Notes: a model not told the origin generated them from the letters alone. A DNA stretch of 44,738 nt from CAYVUV01 sp964455095 (GCA_964455095.1 CAYVUV010000346.1:1-44738), one strand, 5' to 3'; shown: positions 7,943-16,630, numbered from the stretch's first letter. Made by a program: numbers and translations.

Positions 7943-10069
7943 ATGGCGAAGCGGTCGCGAGCCAGGCGGCCCACCAGGACGGGCACGCCGAAGAAACCGG
8001 CGGCAGGACGTTCCGCGGCCGCTGCCCTGGCGGACGTTCCGCTGTTTCAGGCACTGCTGTCGAACAAGCCGGGAGGCGCGGACGCCAATCGCGCCGACCT
8101 CCTCGAAGCGATGTTCGAGCAAACCACCGACGGCATCGCCATCTGGGACGCGCAAGGTCGGGTGGTCTTCGTCAATCCGGCCGCCCGGCGCTTCGCCGCG
8201 GTCGAGGCCGTCGGCACCGATCTGGAGCACACACCGACCAACGTCTGGGGCGAGTGGTTCGACGAAGGCGAGCGCCAGCTCCCCGTCGACTCCTGGCCGA
8301 TCGTGCGCGCGCTGCGCGGCGAGGCCATCGCCACGGCGGAAATGTACCACCGCGCTTCGGACGGCACGCGCAACTGCGTCCTGCTCGCCGCGGCTCCGCT
8401 GCGCGATGCCGCCGGCACCATCATCGGTGCCATTGCGACCACCTCCGACATCACCGATCGCAAGCGCTCCGAGGAACAGGCGCAAGCCCGCAACCGCGAG
8501 CTTGACGAGCGCCTGCGCGCGCGCACCGAAGCCCTCGAGCAGGTGCGCCACGATCTCGACCGCGAGGTGCGCAAGCACCGCGAAGCGGAGCAGTTGCTCG
8601 AGCGCAGCCGCGGCATGCTGCAGGCGATCCTGAACCGCTCGCGCGCCGTCATCTACGTCAAGGACACCGCCTTCCGGTATCTGCTGATCAACCATCTGTT
8701 CGAGAAACTGTTCGACGTGCGCAACGAGCAGATCGCCGGCCGCACCGACTACGACGTCTTCCCCGATGAGGTCGCCGCGCGCGTGCGCGCCAACGACGAG
8801 CGCGTGCTGACGACGGGTGAGTCGCTGCAATTCGAAGAAGTCGTGCCGCAGGCCAACGGCAACCACACCTATGTGTCGCTGAAATTCCCGTTGCGCGACG
8901 ACAGCGGCGCCGTCTACGCCGTGTGCGGCATCTCCGCCGACATCACCGAGCGCCAGGAAATGGAAGCCGAGCTGCGCCGCTCCCAGGCCATGCTGGCCGC
9001 CGTGATCGACAGCAGCACCGATGGGATCTTCTCGGTCGATCGCGAGTACCGGTTGATGACCTGCAACGCCGTGGTGGTGCGGTTGGCCACCAGCCTGCTC
9101 GGCCGCGTCCCACGCCCGGGCGCGTCGCTGCGCCCGGGCATGCCGGCCGACCTGGCCGACCGCTGGTACGAGATGATCGACCGCGCGCTGACAGGCGAAC
9201 GCTTCTCGGTCGAAGAAGCGCAATTGATGGCCGACGGCGTGCACGTCTTTCTCGTCTCGCTCAACCCGATCGTGTCCGACGAAGGCATCACCGGCGTCAC
9301 CGTCTTCGCCAAAGACATCACCGAGCTGAAACGGGCCGAGGAGCGGGCGCGCCAGCACCAGGCCGAGCTGGCCCACGTCCTGCGCGTGCAGACCATCGGC
9401 GAAATGGCGGCCAGCCTGGCGCACGAGATCAATCAACCGCTGGGAGCCATCGCCAGCTACGCCCAGGGCTGCCGGCGCCGGCTGGAGAGCGGTACGTGCA
9501 CTCTCGAGGAGCTGCTGCGGCCGATCGAGGAAATCGCCCGCGAAGCCCTGCGCGCCGGGGAGATCACGCGCCGCGTGCGCACCTTGCTGCGCAAGGACGT
9601 GCCGAGCCGGGCGCCGGCGGACGTCAACGAGATCGTCGCCGCGGCATTCGGCATCGCCGCACCCGCCGCTCGCGAGCACGCGGTGACCCTGCGCTTCTTT
9701 CAAGGCGCCTTCCTCCCCAAGGTGGAGGTCGACGCGATTCAGATCGAGCAGGTCGTGCTGAACCTGCTGGTCAACGCGATCGAGGCCATCGCCAGCGATG
9801 CAAGCGCACGCCAGGTCGAGGTCCGCACCGCCCGCGCCGGTGAGCACACGGTCGAGGTCGCGGTGCGCGACAGCGGCCGCGGGCTGGCCGCGGCCGAGCT
9901 CGAACAGATCTTCGAGCCGTTTCTCACCACCAAGCCCAACGGCCTCGGCATGGGCCTGGCCATCAGCCGCTCGATCGTCGAGGCGCATGGCGGCGATCTG
10001 AGCGCCGTGCCCAACCCGGACGGCGGCTGTACGTTTCGCTTCATCCTGCCGGTCGCCGGCGGCGCCTGA
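7943..10069 (+). CDS. orphan PAS-domain sensor histidine kinase
   Basis: A protein of 708 residues without membrane segments, so probably cytosolic. It has three PAS domains (about residues 52-175, 222-340 and 346-468), a charged coiled coil between the first two (RNRELDERLRARTEALEQV), then a HisKA dimerisation domain with phospho-acceptor His494 in LAHEINQPLGAI. The ATPase domain shows the N box NLLVNAIEAI, DSGRGL and GLGMGLAISRSIVEAHGG. The NQPLGAI H box resembles FixL/DctB-type kinases. PAS domains may bind haem, flavin or small ligands; no specific cofactor residue is evident. No response regulator is adjacent: the next gene converges nine bases after its stop. Confidence 0.92.
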   Translation: MAKRSRARRPTRTGTPKKPAAGRSAAAALADVPLFQALLSNKPGGADANRADLLEAMFEQTTDGIAIWDAQGRVVFVNPAARRFAAVEAVGTDLEHTPTNVWGEWFDEGERQLPVDSWPIVRALRGEAIATAEMYHRASDGTRNCVLLAAAPLRDAAGTIIGAIATTSDITDRKRSEEQAQARNRELDERLRARTEALEQVRHDLDREVRKHREAEQLLERSRGMLQAILNRSRAVIYVKDTAFRYLLINHLFEKLFDVRNEQIAGRTDYDVFPDEVAARVRANDERVLTTGESLQFEEVVPQANGNHTYVSLKFPLRDDSGAVYAVCGISADITERQEMEAELRRSQAMLAAVIDSSTDGIFSVDREYRLMTCNAVVVRLATSLLGRVPRPGASLRPGMPADLADRWYEMIDRALTGERFSVEEAQLMADGVHVFLVSLNPIVSDEGITGVTVFAKDITELKRAEERARQHQAELAHVLRVQTIGEMAASLAHEINQPLGAIASYAQGCRRRLESGTCTLEELLRPIEEIAREALRAGEITRRVRTLLRKDVPSRAPADVNEIVAAAFGIAAPAAREHAVTLRFFQGAFLPKVEVDAIQIEQVVLNLLVNAIEAIASDASARQVEVRTARAGEHTVEVAVRDSGRGLAAAELEQIFEPFLTTKPNGLGMGLAISRSIVEAHGGDLSAVPNPDGGCTFRFILPVAGGA

Positions 10070-10078
10070 CGCCGCGGC

Positions 10079-11530
10079 TCAGACGTCGCCGTCGGCAGAT
10101 CGAGCGCGCGCCAGCTGCGCGAGGTTGCTCTCGTGCCGCGTGCGGGTGATGCGATACGTGGAGAGAAAGACCAGCACCCCCACGTACAGCAGCATCAGCG
10201 ATGGGACGTAGATCAGGGCCAGGTTGCGCACCACCTCGGGCGCGACCTCCCCGGGCTTGGCGCCACTGGGGAAACCGATGGCGCCGAGCAGCAGCGTCGA
10301 AGCGAAGATGCCGACGCCGGAGACCGCCTTCTGCACGAAGCTGTTGGCGGCGAAGAACAGGCCCTCCGAACGGCGGCCGGTGGTGAGCTCGCTGTCCTCG
10401 ACGATGTCGGCCACCATCGACGAGACCAGGATGCTCGACACGATGATGAGCGTCACCACCGCGGTGTTCACCACCAACAGCGTCGGCACCAGCGCCGCCG
10501 AGTCATTGGCGGGAAAGGCCCCGAGCAGGCGCAACACCATGGGCGCGGGGCCGACGATGCCGGCGGCAATGGCGGTGCCGAGCGCTGCCCGTTTCTTGCC
10601 GAAGCGCACCGACAGCCGCGGCGCCGTGCTGAGCGCCAGGGCGGCGGAAAAGAAGTTGGCCAGCACCAGGACCGAGATCTCGTTCGAGCTCAGCTCCCAG
10701 AAGAAGGTGTTGAAGTAGATGCTGAGCGCCGCCATGACGCCGCCCGCCATCGCCGCAAAGAAACCGGCGCCGAAGACGGCGAGGAACGAGCGATTGGAGA
10801 GCGTTTCGCGAAACTCGCGCGCCACGGCGGCGAACCCGACGGCGCGCTGCAGCGGTGGCCGGCGCAAGTGGGGAATATACGAGTGCGTGCCGAGGGCCGA
10901 GACCAGGATGGCGACCGCCATCAACGCGGACGCGGCCATGCCGTAGTGGCGATACCCGTCGGGGTTGAGCACGCCGACCGGATGTGTCGCGTCCGGCTGC
11001 AGAAAGACCGTGAACGCCAGCACCGCCATCGCCAGCCCGCCCCACCAGCCGAAGAAGTAGCGGAAGCCGAGCAGCGAGGTGCGCTGGTCGTAGTGGTCGG
11101 TCAGCTCCGCCGCCAGCGAGGCGCTGGGGATCTCATAGAACGTGATCAGACTGCGCACCAGAATGGAGACGGCGACGAGGTAGACGAACAGCGCTTCGTG
11201 CGACAGGCCGGCGGGCGGGCTCCAGAGGAAATAGTAGGTGACCGCGACGGGCAGCGCGGAAGCGTACATGAACGGATGGCGCCGGCCCCAGCGCGAGTGG
11301 AGATGGTCCGACCAATAGCCGACCATCGGATCCAGCACCGAATCGGCCACCAGCGCGATCATGATCGCCAACCCGACCCAGCGCTCCGGCAACCCGAGCA
11401 CCTGGTTGTAGTAGAGCAACAACAGGAAGGCGAAGCCGTTGTCCTTGACGCCGAACGCGACGGACCCGAAGCCGTAGAACAGCTTCGTGCGCAGGCTCGG
11501 CGCGACGAACCGATGGTCGGGTGAGGTCAT
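10079..11530 (-). CDS. GPH/MelB-type MFS transporter
   Basis: A membrane protein of 483 residues from the ATG at 11530 (a GTG at 11575 would extend it by 15). About twelve hydrophobic segments are visible. DPMVGYWSDHLHSRWGRRHPFM in the second to third helix region is the cation-site and loop signature of the glycoside-pentoside-hexuronide:cation symporter family, here written with the DPxxGxxSD core. Although the family is named for sugars, members in lipid-degrading bacteria lie beside P450 and acyl-CoA genes, and the same is true here: it is 114 bp downstream of the P450 that begins at 12832 and is on the same strand. Substrate inferred only as a small organic solute taken up with Na+ or H+. 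It converges on the PAS kinase gene. Confidence 0.88.
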   Translation of the reverse strand: MTSPDHRFVAPSLRTKLFYGFGSVAFGVKDNGFAFLLLLYYNQVLGLPERWVGLAIMIALVADSVLDPMVGYWSDHLHSRWGRRHPFMYASALPVAVTYYFLWSPPAGLSHEALFVYLVAVSILVRSLITFYEIPSASLAAELTDHYDQRTSLLGFRYFFGWWGGLAMAVLAFTVFLQPDATHPVGVLNPDGYRHYGMAASALMAVAILVSALGTHSYIPHLRRPPLQRAVGFAAVAREFRETLSNRSFLAVFGAGFFAAMAGGVMAALSIYFNTFFWELSSNEISVLVLANFFSAALALSTAPRLSVRFGKKRAALGTAIAAGIVGPAPMVLRLLGAFPANDSAALVPTLLVVNTAVVTLIIVSSILVSSMVADIVEDSELTTGRRSEGLFFAANSFVQKAVSGVGIFASTLLLGAIGFPSGAKPGEVAPEVVRNLALIYVPSLMLLYVGVLVFLSTYRITRTRHESNLAQLARARSADGDV

Positions 11531-11618
11531 GACGTGCGTGAAGGGGGGGACGGGCCCAGCGCCTATCCTCGCCACCGCGCTGTGTCAATGCGCGCGGCTG
11601 CCCCGCCACATCCACCCC

Positions 11619-11640
11619 GGGCGCCGCAGAAGCGGCGCCC
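11619..11640. terminator. strong hairpin downstream of the third P450
   Basis: GGGCGCCGC (11619-11627), loop AGAA, GCGGCGCCC (11632-11640): nine perfect G/C pairs, starting five bases past the P450 stop. There is no T-run, so it could be a Rho-assisted or partial terminator before the transporter gene, or an mRNA-stabilising stem. Confidence 0.45.
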
Positions 11641-11644
11641 CCGC

Positions 11645-12832
11645 TCAGCAGGGGCTGAACACCACCGGGAGGCTGGTGATGCCGCGCACCAGCGTCGAGG
11701 CGACGCGCTCGGGACGGGCACCGGGGGCGACGCGGAGGTCGGGCAGGCGGTGCACCAGCTCGCTGACGATGACGCGCAGCTCCATGCGGGCCAGGTTGGC
11801 GCCGAGGCAGAAGTGCGTCCCCATGCCGAAGGCGACATGCGGGTTGGGGTGGCGCGCGACGTCGAAGCGCTCGGGGTCGGTGAACACCGCCTCGTCGCGG
11901 TTGGCGCTCTGGTAGAGCATCAACACGCGATCGCCCGCGCGGATGCCCTGCCCGCGGATCTCGGTGTCGCGCACCGCCGTGCGCCGAAAGCAGATGATCG
12001 GCGAGATGTAGCGCAAGATCTCCTCGACGGCGGAGTCGATGAGCTCGGGGCGGCGCTGCAACAGCGCCAGCTGGTCGGGGTTCTCCATCAGCGCCAGCAT
12101 GCCGCCCGAGATGGCGTTGCGCGTCGTCTCGTTGCCGGCGACCAGCAGCAACGTCATGAACATCACGATCTCGTCGTTCTCCATCGCCTCTTCGTCTTCG
12201 GCGAGCACGCCCTCCTGCTGCGCCGCGACGAGGATGCTGACCAGGTCGTCGCGCGGTTCGTGGCGGCGCTCGTCGAAGACCGCCTTGAGGTAGGTGCCGT
12301 ACTCGACGTAGGCGTTGGTCGAATCGGCCATCTTGACCGGGTCCTCGTAGTTGCCCGCCACGCCGATCAGACGGTCCGACCAGTCGTGGAAGCGGTCGAA
12401 ATCCTCGCGCCGGATGCCGAGCATCTCGGCGATGATGTAGAGCGGCAGTGGCACGGCGACGTCGTGCACCAGATCGCTGGCGCCGCGCGCCGCGATCGCG
12501 TCGACCAGCTCGGTCGCCAGCTCGCGTACGCGCGGCTCGAGCAGATCGACCATGCGCGGCGTGAAGCCGCGGTTGACCAGCTTGCGCAGCCGGTTGTGGC
12601 GCGGGTCGTCCATGCACACGATCGACACCGGCGCGTCCGACTCCGGCAGCACGCCCTGCGCCGCCGAGAACACCTCGGGCGTCTTCGAGACGTGCACCAC
12701 GTCGTGCCAGCGCGAGCACACCCACAGCCGGCTGACCGCGTCCCAGTACACCGGGGCGTTGTGCCGCAACCAGTGATAGGTGGGATACGGATCGCCGGCG
12801 TACAGCGTCGCATCGGTCAGATTGGGCTGCAT
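11645..12832 (-). CDS. cytochrome P450
   Basis: A complete soluble P450 of 395 residues. The I-helix AGNETT begins at Ala232, the K-helix is EEILRY, and the haem loop VAFGMGTHFCLGAN gives the thiolate Cys342. The ATG at 12832 is chosen because an AGGGG lies seven bases upstream and the protein then begins close to the conserved YAGDPYPTYHWL; the longer frame to 12943 would run through the promoter and operator sites. It is divergent from a TetR regulator with a 74-bp gap, and a consensus -35 for it overlaps an operator-like palindrome, so repression by the neighbour is likely. The transporter gene follows on the same strand. The three P450s here differ in sequence and are not a recent duplication. 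Confidence 0.93.
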   Translation of the reverse strand: MQPNLTDATLYAGDPYPTYHWLRHNAPVYWDAVSRLWVCSRWHDVVHVSKTPEVFSAAQGVLPESDAPVSIVCMDDPRHNRLRKLVNRGFTPRMVDLLEPRVRELATELVDAIAARGASDLVHDVAVPLPLYIIAEMLGIRREDFDRFHDWSDRLIGVAGNYEDPVKMADSTNAYVEYGTYLKAVFDERRHEPRDDLVSILVAAQQEGVLAEDEEAMENDEIVMFMTLLLVAGNETTRNAISGGMLALMENPDQLALLQRRPELIDSAVEEILRYISPIICFRRTAVRDTEIRGQGIRAGDRVLMLYQSANRDEAVFTDPERFDVARHPNPHVAFGMGTHFCLGANLARMELRVIVSELVHRLPDLRVAPGARPERVASTLVRGITSLPVVFSPC

Positions 12833-12863
12833 CGATGCCCCTGCATTGCTCTTTCCGTTCTCT

Positions 12864-12876
12864 CGACAGTTGGTTA
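12864..12876. promoter_or_regulatory. third, weaker operator-like site in the P450 leader
   Basis: CGACAGTTGGTTA matches 10 of 13 positions of the palindrome TGACAGTTTGTCA at 12930-12942. Its offset from the sites at 12908 and 12930 is 44 and 66 bp, multiples of 22 bp. It lies between the predicted P450 promoter and its ATG. Weak on its own; the spacing is the main argument. Confidence 0.3.
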
Positions 12877-12906
12877 GGTTCGCGCGGGCGCTGAACGCGC
12901 CCCGCA

Positions 12907-13602
12907 GTGACGGTCTGTAAACGAGGTAGTGACAGTTTGTCAACTAAGATTCCCAGACGGTCGACGAAGTCGCGCGTGCGGCTCACCTCCGCAGGCCGCC
13001 GGCAGGCGCTGATCCAGGCGGCGGCGGAGCTGATGACCCAACGCGGCGTCGACGCCGTGCAGTTCGCCGACGTCGCGCGCGCGGCCGGGGTCACGCGCCA
13101 GCTGGTCTACAAGTTCTTTCCCAACCGGCAGACGCTGATCCTGGCCGTGCTGGCCGACTTCGAAGCCGAGCTGACGCAGCGCTTCGCCGCCGGCAGCCAG
13201 CGCGCCGCCGTGGCCAATCTCGCCGATGCCACACGCGTCTTCGTCGAGGCCGTCTGCAACACCATCGAGGCGAAGGGCGCCGGCCCGTGGCGCTTGCTCG
13301 ACGCCAAGGGACCCGACGCCGAGGTGGCGCGCTTCGGGCGCGCCATCGAGGACCGCCTGGTGACGCCCTGGCACGATGCCATCGCCGCCACTACCGGCGC
13401 CGACGCGCGCGAAGTCGCGACGTTGGCGCGCATGATCGTCGCCGCCGGACGCGCCGTGCTCGAGCAGTGGTACGGTGGCGCCCTGACGCGCGACGAGGCG
13501 GTGCGCGACGCCACCCGCGGCGTCACCGCCCTGTTGCAGGTCTTCACCGTCCCACCCCGCCCGCCGGCGCGGGCGCCGCGCCGTCGCCGCACCTCGACCT
13601 GA
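12907..13602 (+). CDS. TetR/AcrR-family transcriptional regulator
   Basis: Up to 231 residues. The DNA-binding helix-turn-helix is clear: ALIQAAAELMTQRGVDAVQFADVARAAGVTRQLVYKFFPNRQTLI. The rest is an all-helical ligand-binding and dimerisation domain, ending in a basic Pro/Arg-rich tail. The GTG at 12907 is the longest start but would lie across the operator-like sites; a TTG at 12937 or a GTG at 12976 (giving MRLTSAGRRQAL) is more likely if those sites are real. It is divergent from the third P450 and 15 bp upstream of the methyltransferase gene, with which it probably forms an operon. By context it should repress the P450 and transporter until a substrate or acyl-CoA derivative binds. Confidence 0.9.
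   Translation: MTVCKRGSDSLSTKIPRRSTKSRVRLTSAGRRQALIQAAAELMTQRGVDAVQFADVARAAGVTRQLVYKFFPNRQTLILAVLADFEAELTQRFAAGSQRAAVANLADATRVFVEAVCNTIEAKGAGPWRLLDAKGPDAEVARFGRAIEDRLVTPWHDAIAATTGADAREVATLARMIVAAGRAVLEQWYGGALTRDEAVRDATRGVTALLQVFTVPPRPPARAPRRRRTST
12908..12942. promoter_or_regulatory. tandem operator-like palindromes between P450 and TetR genes
   Basis: TGACAGTTTGTCA at 12930-12942 is a TGACA-N3-TGTCA perfect palindrome. TGACGGTCTGTAA at 12908-12920 matches it at 10 of 13 positions. The offset is 22 bp, two helical turns, putting both on one face of the DNA. The first overlaps the -35 of the P450 promoter. TetR-family proteins commonly control the adjacent divergent gene through such sites; binding by this one is inferred. 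Confidence 0.5.
12916..12943 (-). promoter_or_regulatory. predicted sigma-70 promoter of the third P450
   Basis: On the minus strand a perfect -35 TTGACA (12943-12938) is followed after 16 bases by TTTACA (12921-12916), a weak -10. Transcription would start about 75 bases before the P450 ATG. The -35 is embedded in the palindromic operator-like site. Confidence 0.4.
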
Positions 13603-13617
13603 TCGCGTCAAGGGACT

Positions 13618-14289
13618 ATGCACTCTGCCATGCCCGTCCCGCGCGCCACCCGATCGCTCTTCGACGCCTGGTCGCGCATCTACGACTTCCCGGCGGTGCA
13701 GTGGGCGACCTACCGGCCGATCCACAACGCGGTCGTCGGCACCGTGCGCTCGCTCGGGACGCGGCGCGTGCTCGACATCGGCTGCGGCACGGGGCAGCTG
13801 GCGCACCGCATGGCCGACACGTTTCCGGCCACGCGCGTCGTCGGCTGCGATTTCTCTCCCGGCATGCTGCGCAAAGCCGCCGCGCGCCGCGGCGGCGTGC
13901 GCTGGGTGCGCGGCGACGCCGGCGCGCTGCCGTTTGGCGATGGCGCCTTCGATACGGTGGTCTCGACCGAGGCGTTCCACTGGTTCCCCGATCAGGACCG
14001 CGCCCTGGCCGAAATCTTTCGCGTCCTCGCACCGGGCGGCCACTTGTTGCTCGCCCTGGTCAACACGCCCGCCGCCGTCGTCAGCGATTTGTTCTACACT
14101 GGCTCGCGCTGGGTCGGCGAACCATTCTACTGGCCGACGATCGCCCAGATGCGCCAGCGCGTCGAAGCCGCCCGCTTCCACGTCGTCGAGCAACGCCGCG
14201 TCTTTCGCATCCCCGGCTTCCTGCTCCCGCCGGTATTGACCCACGCCGTCCGCCCGCCCAGGCGGGGAATCAAACGGCGCGTCACGTAG
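13618..14289 (+). CDS. class I SAM-dependent methyltransferase (Methyltransf_11 type)
   Basis: A protein of 223 residues. Motif I VLDIGCGTGQ binds S-adenosylmethionine, GCDFSPGML holds the acidic residue for the ribose hydroxyls, and DAGALPFGDGAFDTVVS and FRVLAPGGHLLL are motifs II and III of the UbiE/COQ5-like fold. The acceptor substrate cannot be told; relatives methylate small molecules such as quinone precursors, lipids or sterols. The ATG at 13618 has an AAGGGA sequence just upstream. It follows the TetR gene by 15 bp and converges on the response regulator gene, whose stop is eight bases away. The C-terminal tail is basic (PPRRGIKRR). Confidence 0.88.
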   Translation: MHSAMPVPRATRSLFDAWSRIYDFPAVQWATYRPIHNAVVGTVRSLGTRRVLDIGCGTGQLAHRMADTFPATRVVGCDFSPGMLRKAAARRGGVRWVRGDAGALPFGDGAFDTVVSTEAFHWFPDQDRALAEIFRVLAPGGHLLLALVNTPAAVVSDLFYTGSRWVGEPFYWPTIAQMRQRVEAARFHVVEQRRVFRIPGFLLPPVLTHAVRPPRRGIKRRVT

Positions 14290-14296
14290 CAGTCAA

Positions 14297-14998
14297 TCAC
14301 CCGGTGAAGCGGTAGCCGAGACCGTGCACCGTGACGACGTGCTCGGGGTCGACCGGGGTGCGTTCGATCTTGCGCCGCAGCTTGGCGATGTGCACGTCGA
14401 CCGTCCGCGTCAGCGGCAGGCTCTCGTAGCCCCACACCACCTGCAGCAGTTGCTCGCGGGTGACCACCTCGCCGCGCCGCGCGATCAGGCAGGCGAGGAT
14501 GGCAAACTCGCGCGGCGACAAATCCAGCGGTGCGCCGGCGCGCGTCGCCAGCAGGTGTTTGAAGTCGATCTCCACTTCGCCGAAGCGGTAGGTCTCGGGC
14601 GCCGGCGGCCGCCGCGTGCGCCGCAGCAGCGCCTGCACGCGCGCCATCAGCTCGAGAAAGCTGAACGGCTTGGTGACGTAGTCGTCGGCGCCGAGCGCCA
14701 GCCCCTGCACCTTGTCGCGCTCCTGCCCGCGCGCGGTCAGCATGATGATCGGCACCGTGTTGCCGGCGGCGCGCAATTGTTGGCAGATTTCGAGACCGCT
14801 CATCTTCGGCAACATGACGTCGAGGATGACCAGATCGATGTCCGCCTGGCTGGCCAGGCGCAACCCTCCCGCGCCGTCGGTCGCGGTCAACACGCCATAC
14901 CCCTCGTACTTGAAGCCGTCGCGCAGCGCGATCGCCATCGCCGGATCGTCCTCGACGATCAGCACCCGCGAAACCGTACCGACAGAGACCCCCTCCAT
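14297..14998 (-). CDS. OmpR-family response regulator
   Basis: A protein of 233 residues from the ATG at 14998. The receiver domain has the acidic pocket VEDD, phospho-acceptor Asp60 (ILDVMLP), the conserved Thr in MLTARG and Lys in VTKPFSF. From about residue 135 a winged-helix DNA-binding domain follows, with LSPREFAILACLIARRGEVVTRE, RTVDVHIAKLRRKIE and the C-terminal VHGLGYRF. Such regulators bind tandem half-sites about 10-11 bp apart. The gene lies seven bases after the kinase stop, so the two form one operon. A tandem GTAAA-N6-GTAAA box upstream of the kinase is its likely target. Confidence 0.94.
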   Translation of the reverse strand: MEGVSVGTVSRVLIVEDDPAMAIALRDGFKYEGYGVLTATDGAGGLRLASQADIDLVILDVMLPKMSGLEICQQLRAAGNTVPIIMLTARGQERDKVQGLALGADDYVTKPFSFLELMARVQALLRRTRRPPAPETYRFGEVEIDFKHLLATRAGAPLDLSPREFAILACLIARRGEVVTREQLLQVVWGYESLPLTRTVDVHIAKLRRKIERTPVDPEHVVTVHGLGYRFTG

Positions 14999-15005
14999 GA
15001 GCGGC

Positions 15006-16613
15006 TCACGCGCCATGCGTCGGCAACTGGATGGTGAACGTGCTGCCCGCGCCCGGCGCGCTGCGCACCGCCACCGTGCCGCGGTGCGCCTCGACGATGT
15101 GCTTGACGATCGCCAGACCGAGGCCGCTGCCCTTGGCGTCGTGCACCAGCCCGGTGCTGACACGGTAGAACTTGTCGAAGATGCGCGCCTGCTCCTCGAC
15201 CGCGATGCCCGGCCCGCGATCGCCGACCGCGACGCTGACGTAGCCGTTGTGCTGGCCGAGCTCGACCGAGATCTCGCGCGCCTCGCCCGAGTACTTGACC
15301 GCGTTGTCGATCAAATTGGTGAGCACCTGCGCGACGGCCGGCGGGTCGGCCCAGGCGGGCGGCAGCGGCGCTTGCGGCGCCCGCACCGCGACCGAGAAGC
15401 CGTCCTGCTTGAGCCGCACGGCGAACGTCGCGAGTGTTTCCGCCACCAGCGCGGCGAGATCGGCGGGCTCGAAGCGGTAGCGCTTCTGGCCCGACTCGAT
15501 CTTCGAGAAGTCGAGGATGTTGTCCACCAGTTGCGTCAGCCGCCGGCTCTCCGATTCGATGTGCTCGCCGTATTCCCGCACCTTGTCGGGATCGGTGACG
15601 CGCCCGAGACGCAGGAACTCGCCGAACACCCGGATCGACGACAGCGGCGTGCGCAGCTCGTGCGACACGCTGGAGACGAACTCGGTCTTCATCTGCGACA
15701 GCGCCGTCGCCCGCGCCGCGCTGCGCAGCGCCGACACCAGGGCCGCCACCAGCGCGGCCGCGAGTATCAGCGAGAGCGAGAGGTTGATCAGGAAGCTCCA
15801 GCGCGCCCACTGCTCGGGCGTCACCGACTGGCTGCGGACCACCAGTCCCCAGTCGGCGAAGACGAACTTGAACGGCACCGCCAGCTCGTCGCCCGGCTCG
15901 GCCGCGACGCCCGCCGCGTCGGTCGCGCCCTGCTCGCGCACCTGCACGACCACGTTGGCGCGCATCGGTTCCGGGAACAGTGCCAGCTCGCTGTCGAGCA
16001 GCGCCGGCAGGTAGCGGTCGCGAAAGAACCCCGTGTCGAGCACCAGGCCGGCGACGCCGCGCACATGCGCCGCGCCGTCGATGATGGGCTGCAAGATGAC
16101 GCGGTTGTCGCGGTCCTGCTCGACCACGACCAGCGGCGCCGACTCCACGGCCGTGCCGTCCTCCGCCACCAGACGCCACGGCGCGGTGGCGACGCTGACG
16201 GCGCGCGCCTCCGCCGCGTCGGCAGCGGTGTCGACGCGATGCCCGTCGGCGTCGAAGAACAGCATCGAGCCCGCCCGGCCGCTGAGCGGCATGGCGAAGT
16301 AGCGCTTCACGCCGGCGCTGTCCTGCGCCGCGAAGTGCGCCTCCAGGTCGCGCACATGCCCGGCCTCGAGCCCGCCCGCCGGCAGCCGCAGGGCCGCGCT
16401 CGCCTTGCCGCGGTAGAACTCCTCGACGTTGCTCCGCACCGCCTTGGCGTAGCCCTTGATCGTCATGCGGTGCGCCGCCGCGGAGGTCTCCTGCAGCTGA
16501 GCCAGCGTGCGCAACTGCAGCGCCAGCAGGATCGCCAGCGGCACGACGACGGCGGCAAAGCCCAGCCAGCGGCGCTGGGCAGGCAGGACTCGACTCGTGC
16601 GGATGTCCGACAT
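15006..16613 (-). CDS. membrane sensor histidine kinase
   Basis: A protein of 535 residues. A first membrane helix lies at about residues 16-34 (WLGFAAVVVPLAILLALQL), a periplasmic sensing domain of about 230 residues follows with no recognisable named fold, and a second membrane helix lies at about 272-297. The HisKA domain carries His318 in SSVSHELRTPLSS; the ATPase domain shows NLIDNAVKYS, DRGPGI, FDKFYRV and GSGLGLAIVKHIVEAH. It phosphorylates the regulator encoded immediately downstream. Placement back-to-back with an RND efflux operon suggests it senses an envelope stress, a toxic compound or an efflux substrate. The ligand is not readable. Confidence 0.93.
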   Translation of the reverse strand: MSDIRTSRVLPAQRRWLGFAAVVVPLAILLALQLRTLAQLQETSAAAHRMTIKGYAKAVRSNVEEFYRGKASAALRLPAGGLEAGHVRDLEAHFAAQDSAGVKRYFAMPLSGRAGSMLFFDADGHRVDTAADAAEARAVSVATAPWRLVAEDGTAVESAPLVVVEQDRDNRVILQPIIDGAAHVRGVAGLVLDTGFFRDRYLPALLDSELALFPEPMRANVVVQVREQGATDAAGVAAEPGDELAVPFKFVFADWGLVVRSQSVTPEQWARWSFLINLSLSLILAAALVAALVSALRSAARATALSQMKTEFVSSVSHELRTPLSSIRVFGEFLRLGRVTDPDKVREYGEHIESESRRLTQLVDNILDFSKIESGQKRYRFEPADLAALVAETLATFAVRLKQDGFSVAVRAPQAPLPPAWADPPAVAQVLTNLIDNAVKYSGEAREISVELGQHNGYVSVAVGDRGPGIAVEEQARIFDKFYRVSTGLVHDAKGSGLGLAIVKHIVEAHRGTVAVRSAPGAGSTFTIQLPTHGA

Positions 16614-16624
16614 TCTCGCCGGCG

Positions 16625-16630
16625 ATTATA
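16625..16630 (-). promoter_or_regulatory. perfect -10 hexamer upstream of the sensor kinase
   Basis: The minus strand reads TATAAT at 16630-16625. No -35 of any quality lies 15-19 bases upstream, as often seen at activator-dependent promoters; the tandem box is about 60 bases further upstream. The predicted leader to the ATG at 16613 would be only about five bases, so either the mRNA is nearly leaderless or the match is chance. Confidence 0.3.

Noticed and set aside
7661..9988. A 775-residue open frame opposite the PAS kinase
   Set aside because: It is low-complexity Arg/Asp/Gly/His-rich antisense; the plus strand has complete kinase motifs.
12833..12943. Longer N-terminus for the third P450 (start at 12943)
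   Set aside because: The extra 37 residues do not look like P450 sequence and would cover the promoter and operator-like sites; ATG 12832 has a ribosome site.
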